Part shown: piece after piece, positions 58,101 through 64,000 of the stretch
Position numbering within the stretch: position 1 is the stretch's first letter
How the letters are laid out: each line of letters opens with the position of its first letter
Assembly (NCBI GenBank): GCA_018398805.1
Contig: JAGFBZ010000677.1
Coordinates: forward strand, 387,501-451,500
DNA length: 64,000 nt
Direction: 5' to 3'
Source: Hirundichthys speculiger
Taxonomy: Eukaryota > Chordata > Actinopteri > Beloniformes > Exocoetidae
Notes under the pieces: model-generated
The model's input: only the letters and a program-made list of their open reading frames with translations
Told to the model about the DNA's origin: nothing
Database searches by the model: none
Made by a program: the position numbers and the translations under genes

Positions 58101-61100
58101 AGTGGAGGTCTGCGCTCTCTGAGTGCTTTTCTAGTTCTAACATGTATTTCTGACAGGTTTTTATGTCATTTCATGTATTATTTATAATTTATAAAAGAAA
58201 ATAATGTTTGAATTTTGAGGGCTTGGAACGGATTAGGACATTTACATGGAAAACGTGTCTCTACTTAAGAAATTTTCAGGTTATGAAACTACTTCCAGAA
58301 CCAATTAATTTCATAAGTAGAGGTACCACTGTATAAATATATGCACGCATACATAAATACATACTTTTTGCCTATGAATGAATGAATAAATAAATAAATA
58401 AATAAATAAGATACATAATTGGACATGAAATGAATAATAAAAAATATGTCTCACATGCCAATTTCCCAATGTTAACAACGTCAGTACGGGGTCAGCGTAA
58501 GGTCAACGTGACTGCCCAGTTAGCTTACGTCGTAATATCATTTAACCGCTGGAATTTTATTTCACAGATAGCAAAGAGAACTTTTTAGCAGCATCATGGA
58601 TGGTTTTCTAAAAAGAAAAGCCCCACAGGAACGTAACATCACAGAGGAGCCGACTTCTTCATCAAGCCTTCATCCACCAGCTCTGAATCTGCTCCATAGG
58701 TAGCAAAGCTAGCTGCTAGCGATGAGGCTAAAAAGAGGCAATACAAGGATGATGGATGGAAGCAAGCACATCACGGATGAAAAGAAGCTTTCCTGCTGAG
58801 GCCTACTCTGGTGCAGTTATCCTGTTCAGGTTATTTAAACAAAATAAACGGGACGTATGCATTTACAGTCAGAGTGATGCAGTGTTGCTTTGGATTATAT
58901 TTTACTCTGGGGTGTCGTGAGATTTTATTCACTTTTGAAAGGTGTTATGACTGAAAACAGGTTGAGAAAGGCTGATGTACAAATACCTGAATGATCATTT
59001 CTGTCCTGATACATCAGACCAACCAGGTCTGACATTCACGTCCCTGAACCCTCAGACTTCCTAAATCTGCTCCGTCACATTCGTTTTGCGAGTCAACGCA
59101 CAAACATGGCGCTCACCCTGCCGCCTCAGCTCGTTCTTCACCGCCTCCACCCCTCCCTTCTTCTCGATGAAGTCGTAGATGACCTTGGAGGTCTCGCGGT
59201 CCTTCAGCTGCGCCTCGGAGATGCCGCACATGTCGAACAGGTTCTTCAGCTCGGGGTCCAGGTTGTTCAGCTGTCAACGACAACGAGGACACGTCACTCA
59301 ACCCTAACGAGCGTCCGTGGCTTTCAGAGTGTCAAAACCGCTCCTGATGTGATCCAGAAAAGGAAACTGATCTGCTTTTATCTTCTTATCCATGTGGTAC
59401 AAAAGAACTGTGTGTTTTAATTCTGAACGTTTTGATTGATCTCAGCGCATCAGTGCAGATGCTGTCCAGCTGTGTGAGGGGGACACCTGCTGGCCAGCAG
59501 CTGGAATTACAGGCTGCATGAAATCATCTGTGTTTGGTTCCCATCAGCTCTTCAAGAGCAACACTTAGACAACAACAAAAAAAACAACTCTAAATGCAGA
59601 AAATCACTTAACTTCTCCCCTTTTTCTTAAAACATAACTTGACTACATTTGATCGAATGATGAATGATCCACTGTGCGTCTGACAAAATCTATAAATGTG
59701 AGTAAAATAAACATATGTGGAGCGTTTTGACTAACTCATTGTTAAAAACTAATGAAGTGGTTTCATTCCAAACATTTATTTATTCAATTCAGTCATAAAT
59801 TAAAGGGTTTCAATATGGAGCCCCGTTTGGGTCATAATTCAATAAATAAATGAGTCTATTATGATGAAATACAGGCGTTTATTATTATGAAATATTTCCC
59901 ATTATTATGATAATGGGTTCGTTTTTCATAAGAATTTGATTGCTGATGGCACAGTGAATGCCTGCAGCTCTGCACGTGAATTGGAATCACTGCAGCTACC
60001 CAGTCTTGACTACGGGGTTCCAATATAGTCCATTAAAGCGAGATTCAAGAGAAAAAAAAAGCTATAATCTTATCATAATTTGCAGGCGAATTGGCTTGGG
60101 GAGGAAGAAAAGAAAGGACAGAAGAAAGACAGATCCAAGGAGTTTAACAGACAAGATCTACACGAGCTCAAACAAATTCAGCAGCTTCACGGCTGCATCG
60201 AGACAGAGCAAGCCCAGAGGGACACTCATACTGTCCTTCAGGAGGTGTTTTGCCACAGCACAGTCTTCTGTGCCACTAACACTTGCTGACTGATCTGACT
60301 GACATCTGCTATCCATCGGTTTAGAGTGAAGATAGGGTACTACACGTCGTAGTGTCTCAGTGGCCATTACAAGACGTGCAACTTACTGCACACGTTGACT
60401 GTACGACCTCCCATCTGCATGCAGTAAAAGTAGGGATGCACAATAACTGTTTGTTAAAACCGATACAGATAACTGATAACTTTCAGCTGCTAAAGGCCGA
60501 TACCGATAACACACACAGACTCAGAGGGAGCGAGGCACTGCTGTGTTGACAAAAATTATATATGTTATTGAGGCTATTCGTCGTGATATCGGACTTATTG
60601 GAATGACGTCATAATTTCCTGTTATAGGCCCGATAGTTATCGGCCTGATAGTTATCGTGCACCTCTAAGTAAAAGTAAAGCTCAGCCACATCCAGAACCT
60701 GAGTTCTGTGACATGGTGTCCACTAGGTGGCAGCACCGGTTGGAACTGGTAGTTACAGCTGCATTTGGGGCTTTTGAGAGTCGTGGAAACGTCCGACCAC
60801 ATGACCTCCCACTGACTCAGAAGTTGCTGATTTAACGAGGACTAGACGGTGATCCTGTCTGCTCCTAGTGGGACAACTGGTGGAAGACGTAGGAGAAGGA
60901 CGCACGTCAGCGAAGCCCTGGATGAAAGACTTCTGTCTCCTGACACCGCATATTCCCCGGTACTCAGGGCCCGATTGATCAACATTAGGGGTGTACAGTA
61001 ATTATCGGGCCGATAACTATTGTATATTGTATTGTATATTGTATTATTGTATAGTATTGATGTAATGATCTTAGGTATATGTGTGTGTCATCGGTTATCT

Positions 61101-61428
61101 GTATCGGTTTTAAAAAACAGTTATTGTGCATCCCTAATCAACATAATATAAAGATTTTTTTTTATTCCCCCCCGAACAAACGTCATCAAGAAGCGGCCAG
61201 GAGGACGATGGAGGCGGCAGACTCACTGGAAGTTGCTGGGCGTGCCGATGTCGGCCTTGGTCAGCTTCTTCTTCTTGCCTTTGGTCTTCTTGTCCCTCCG
61301 GATGAGGGCGCTGTGGCTCAGCATGTTGTTGAGGTGGTACGGCTGCTGGTGGCCGTGGGAGTTGTGGAACCGGACATTGTTGATCTCTGGGTTCTTGATG
61401 TCCACCGTGGCCATGGGCAGAGCTGGAC
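55133..61428 (-). CDS. wasl: Neural Wiskott-Aldrich syndrome protein (N-WASP), partial
   Basis: Exons in transcript order: 61428-61227, 59270-59117, 56949-56340, 56239-56131 and 55194-55133. The first contains [12 protein letters not shown], a lysine-rich basic stretch and [14 protein letters not shown], the start of the CRIB motif. The second (154 nt) carries the GTPase-binding/autoinhibitory part ([31 protein letters not shown]). The third holds the proline-rich SH3-binding region and two WH2 motifs ([17 protein letters not shown] and [16 protein letters not shown]). The fourth holds the central helix ([20 protein letters not shown]), and the last the acidic tail ending DDDEWED. N-WASP activates the Arp2/3 complex downstream of Cdc42. 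Two defects: the first two exons are out of phase because a 43-nt microexon (the HxxHVGWDP part of CRIB) is not present between them, and the proline-rich exon has a one-base shift near 56800-56830. Upstream WH1 exons lie beyond the window. Confidence 0.92.
57499..58974 (+). mobile_element. Deleted hAT, relative of the 39124 element
   Basis: The ends CAGCCTTTCTGAACCGGGGT and, inverted, CAGCCTTTCTCAACCTGT match the 39124-41570 family. At 58597 a broken frame begins [12 protein letters not shown], like that element's [10 protein letters not shown]. Most of the transposase is deleted, and a mariner-like MITE is nested inside. No exact 8-bp duplication was found. It lies in a wasl intron. Confidence 0.75.
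57578..58331. mobile_element. Mariner/Tigger-like MITE, complete copy
   Basis: The ends CAGTGGTACCTCTACTTAC and, inverted, CAGTGGTACCTCTACTTATG are flanked by TA dinucleotides (57576-57577 and 58332-58333). From about 57897 it contains a separate dispersed repeat beginning CCTCCGCCAAGGAGGTTATG and ending GGAGGTCTGCGCTCTCTGAG. Confidence 0.85.
59815..59960. mobile_element. Partial arm of the 7582 foldback element
   Basis: It starts ATGGAGCCCCGTTTGGGTCA and keeps the CAATAAATAAATGAGTC and TTATTATGAAATA words, then ends near TTTTTCATAAGAATTTG. Only one arm is present. Confidence 0.8.
60431..60667. mobile_element. Short hAT-like MITE (ATCGG family), 237 bp
   Basis: The ends TAGGGATGCACAATAACTG and, inverted, TAGAGGTGCACGATAACTA are flanked by a perfect 8-bp duplication, AGTAAAAG (60423-60430 and 60668-60675). 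Opposite orientation to the copy at 60986. Confidence 0.88.
60986..61136. mobile_element. Short hAT-like MITE (ATCGG family), 151 bp
   Basis: It begins TAGGGGTGTACAGTAATTAT and ends TTATTGTGCATCCCTA. A perfect 8-bp duplication, ATCAACAT, flanks it (60978-60985 and 61137-61144). It lies 90 bp from the splice donor of the wasl exon at 61227. Confidence 0.88.
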
Positions 61429-61548
61429 CTGGAGACAAGGAGGAGACGGTTTATGGTTCAGAGGGGGGTTTAACTGCTTTTTCACCATCATAAAGACAAA
61501 AACATAAACATTTATTTCTTTCATTTGTTGTTTACAGTCACGCTCTTG

Positions 61549-62309
61549 TGTGTTCTCCACCTGGTGCTCCACCAGGCTCTTCACTATATTCTCCAGTATG
61601 AGCTCCAGTTGGTGCTCCACCTGGCACTCCACCTGGCACTTCACTATGTTCTCCAGTATGAACTCCAGTTGGTGCTCCACCTGGCACTCCACCAGGCTCT
61701 TCGCTATGTTCTTCAGTATCAGCTCCAGTTGGTGCTCCACCTGGCACTCCACTATGTTCTCCAGTATGAACTCCAGTTGGCGCTCCACCTGGCACTCCAC
61801 CAGGCTCTTCACTATGTTCTCCAGTATGAGCTCCAGTTGGCACTCCACCAGGCTCTTCACTATGTTCTCCAGTATGAGCTCCAGTTGGTGCTCCACCATG
61901 TTCTCCAGTATGAGCTCCAGTTGGTGCTCCACCTGGCACTCCACCAGGCTCTTCACTATGTTCTCCAGTATGAGCTCCAGTTGGCGCTCCACCTGGCACT
62001 CCACCAGGCTCTTCACTATGTTCTCCAGTATGAGCTCCAGTTGGCGCTCCACCTGGCACTCCACCAGGCTCTTCACTATGTTCTCCAGTATGAGCTCCAG
62101 TTGGCGCTCCACCTGGCACTCCACCAGGCTCTTCACTATGTTCTCCAGTATGAGCTCCAGTTGGCGCTCCACCTGGCACTCCACCAGGCTCTTCACTGTG
62201 TTCTCCAGTATGAGCTCCAGTTGGCGCTCCACCTGGCACTCCACCAGGCTCTTCACTATGTTCTCCAGTATGTGCTCCAGTTGGCACTCCACCTGGCACC
62301 CCACCAGGC
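61549..62309 (+). repeat. 60-bp minisatellite in a wasl intron
   Basis: About 13 units of a 60-bp motif (TATGTTCTCCAGTATGAGCT, CCAGTTGGCGCTCCACCTGG, CACTCCACCAGGCTCTTCAC). Some units are shortened. Because 60 is divisible by three, 20-residue periodic frames stay open on both strands (LQYELQLALHL-like and GEHSEEPGGVPGG-like). These are repeat artefacts. Confidence 0.95.
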
Positions 62310-62329
62310 CACAGACCTTTTTTATGGGT

Positions 62330-64000
62330 GAACTTGAATTGGACTGATTCCAGCTGCAGTTGCAGTGAATGTCAGTGGATTTTTCTGGAAACACTGCTTT
62401 TTGAGATGTTGTTAGAAACTTCAAGACTCAACCGTCTCCTAACTCATTAGCTGTCTGCAAGTGCCAGTGATACTACCGTTATAACGTTCTGCATGGGGTC
62501 CATTAATTTTGGTCTGCTTTGGCATTTTATCCCCACATCTAAAATCTTTCAACTCGGAGCACATGAGAGGGCATCAGCAAGATTAACATCTTCAAGAACT
62601 GCTTTTATGACCTTTATTTTATAGCTCTTGAGAGTTGTTGAGGTTTCCCATCTAAGTTTCTCTTTATTTATGATTCATCATCTTCAGTAGATAATTCATT
62701 ATGAACATCTACAGCCGAGAGGCTCCTCTTCATCTTGGCTCACCAGAAGAATTCATCTTCCTCTTAATTTGCCGTCATCTCCATGTTCTCATAACTCTAC
62801 TTTCATTACTCTTAAAAAATTTTTTTAAAAAGGCAAAACTGAAAACTAAAAACAGGGACCAGTGGCAGGTCTAGGAAAGTCTCCCCAGACTCGCTGCCCC
62901 TTGAAAAGGTCTCAGAGCTCTTCAATCCTGTCTTTGAGTTTCAGGAGTTGGCAGGACTTCCTGAGTCAACTGGAACCTGGACATCAGTGCTTTAACTTTT
63001 GCTGTTTTGTGGAGACCATCAACAGTCTGCCCCGACTCAGTTTTCAACGTGGTTTTAATAATCCGTTTTTTTACGTTCCAACACCGATTCCCTCGACCTG
63101 TCACCATCCGATGTTGGACGGCCCTTCCTCCTCCTCCTCCTCCTCCTCAGTAGGATGCCTTCCGTCGGTCCTCGAACACTATAATCTGCACAAAACTGAA
63201 GCAACATCTGACATAACCACTAATCCACTGCTAATCCCAGTCTAAATCCCTGGTCTACCCTGAATGCTGGATTTCTACAACCAGACCAAGAGGCTTTCCT
63301 TAAATCCACCATCTCCGGAGGACCTGGACAGGACCGACACTTGTTTCCTATCTTCAAGCACACTGATGGAGACAGCTCCTGGTACCCAAAGACCGTGTCT
63401 TTTTATAACTACTGAGACTTCTATGAAAAGACTACCAGATCCTAGAGCTTTGTGGACCTCTGGTCACATGAATAATCTTCAAAAGCATCTGGACAATGAG
63501 CCACATTACAGAACTGTTCTTGAAATTATGATTTGGATCAATACAACTTTTATTTCCTGGGAGAGGAGGTAGAGGGTCATTAGAGAGAGGAAGAAGAACT
63601 GTGACCATAGATCATTGATGTCGTCAGCAGGTCAGAGGGACCATGATGGCTCAGATCTGTCAGTCATCAGGGCGTCTGACGACCAGCAGTCATCACATGG
63701 TACAGTCGGGGTCAACACATCCACAGTCGCTCACCATGCAATCAGCCAGAGAGCACGTCTTAGAAATGCTCAAACATCTATTCTCACACCGTCTCCGTGC
63801 ATCTAAGCATCTATTCTCCTGGCCACATTCATTCCTTCGACCTCTCACGCAGTCCTTCCTGAACGGAAAAACAAAATCTGCAGAAAGCATTTTGATTGGC
63901 TGCAGCAACTGAGGAGATTACAGATTAGGTCTAATGTTCATCACAACGGGGCTTAAAGTGAACAACAACAGAGACCATGTGCTCTGCATATGGCAGACGC
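62330..64000. other. wasl intron, no gene recognised
   Basis: I found no WH1-domain exon here on the minus strand. Two modest plus frames (62862-63245 and 63264-63572) show no known domain. A (TCC)n run lies at 63127-63149. The sequence may include decayed retroelement, but I cannot name it. Confidence 0.45.

Noticed and set aside
60785..60815. Possible wasl CRIB microexon (GGTCATGTGG on the minus strand)
   Set aside because: Only about ten bases resemble the GHVG codons. The following codons do not give WDPNTGFD, and the splice sites and length do not fit 43 nt.
61318..62424. Long frames on both strands with 20-residue repeats
   Set aside because: Produced by the 60-bp minisatellite in a wasl intron. 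The minus frame reaches wasl exon sequence only out of frame.
62862..63572. Two adjacent plus frames (127 and 102 residues) as a novel gene
   Set aside because: No domain, no splice or promoter support, and they lie antisense within the large wasl intron.

Overview
The window is nuclear DNA of a ray-finned (teleost) fish. Short exons are separated by repeat-filled introns with vertebrate splice sites, and the dispersed repeats are typical of fish: hAT, Tc1/mariner and THAP-type elements, LINE fragments, (CCAT)n and telomere-like CCCTAA tracts. I see no bacterial or viral gene organisation, no rRNA or tRNA gene and no CRISPR array. The gene order iqub(-) - asb15(+) - asb15-like(+) - lmod2(+) - wasl(-) matches the human 7q31 block IQUB-NDUFA5-ASB15-LMOD2-WASL. 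Here ASB15 is a tandem pair and NDUFA5 was not found.

Layout. 1-11.3 kb: 5' part of iqub on the minus strand (seven coding exons, about 310 residues including the ubiquitin-like domain; the rest lies left of the window), with a promoter holding a perfect RFX X-box palindrome and a full CRE. 12.27-16.25 kb: a 4-kb minisatellite of 29/23-bp units. 17.9-23.1 kb: transposon relics, a short head-to-head telomeric motif and a tandem repeat of about 50 bp, all in or upstream of the long first intron of asb15 copy A. 19.5-29.4 kb: asb15 copy A. 31.5-43.95 kb: asb15 copy B. 44.1-49.25 kb: nested transposons. 49.65-51.7 kb (perhaps 52.0): lmod2, disrupted by a 1.48-kb telomere-like array inside exon 1 and lacking its large second exon. 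52.6-53.8 kb: a hAT-like element. 54.03-61.43 kb: 3' two-thirds of wasl (N-WASP) on the minus strand; the exons for the WH1 domain lie right of the window. 61.5-62.3 kb: a 60-bp minisatellite in a wasl intron. 62.3-64 kb: nothing recognised.

How the genes relate. The ASB15 proteins are ankyrin-repeat/SOCS-box substrate receptors for Cullin-5 ubiquitin ligases, and LMOD2 and N-WASP are WH2-containing actin nucleators or nucleation-promoting factors. ASB15 and LMOD2 are striated-muscle genes in other vertebrates. iqub is a cilium/sperm axoneme gene, which fits its X-box and CRE. The block is linked by conserved synteny, not as an operon.

The most notable observations are the telomere-like array that splits the lmod2 coding exon almost exactly, the apparent absence of the 43-nt CRIB microexon of wasl, the intact tandem asb15 pair with matching intron phases and matching promoters, and a large set of hAT insertions whose 8-bp target duplications sort by terminal sequence. 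All coordinates and splice sites were read by eye; no alignment or search could be run.
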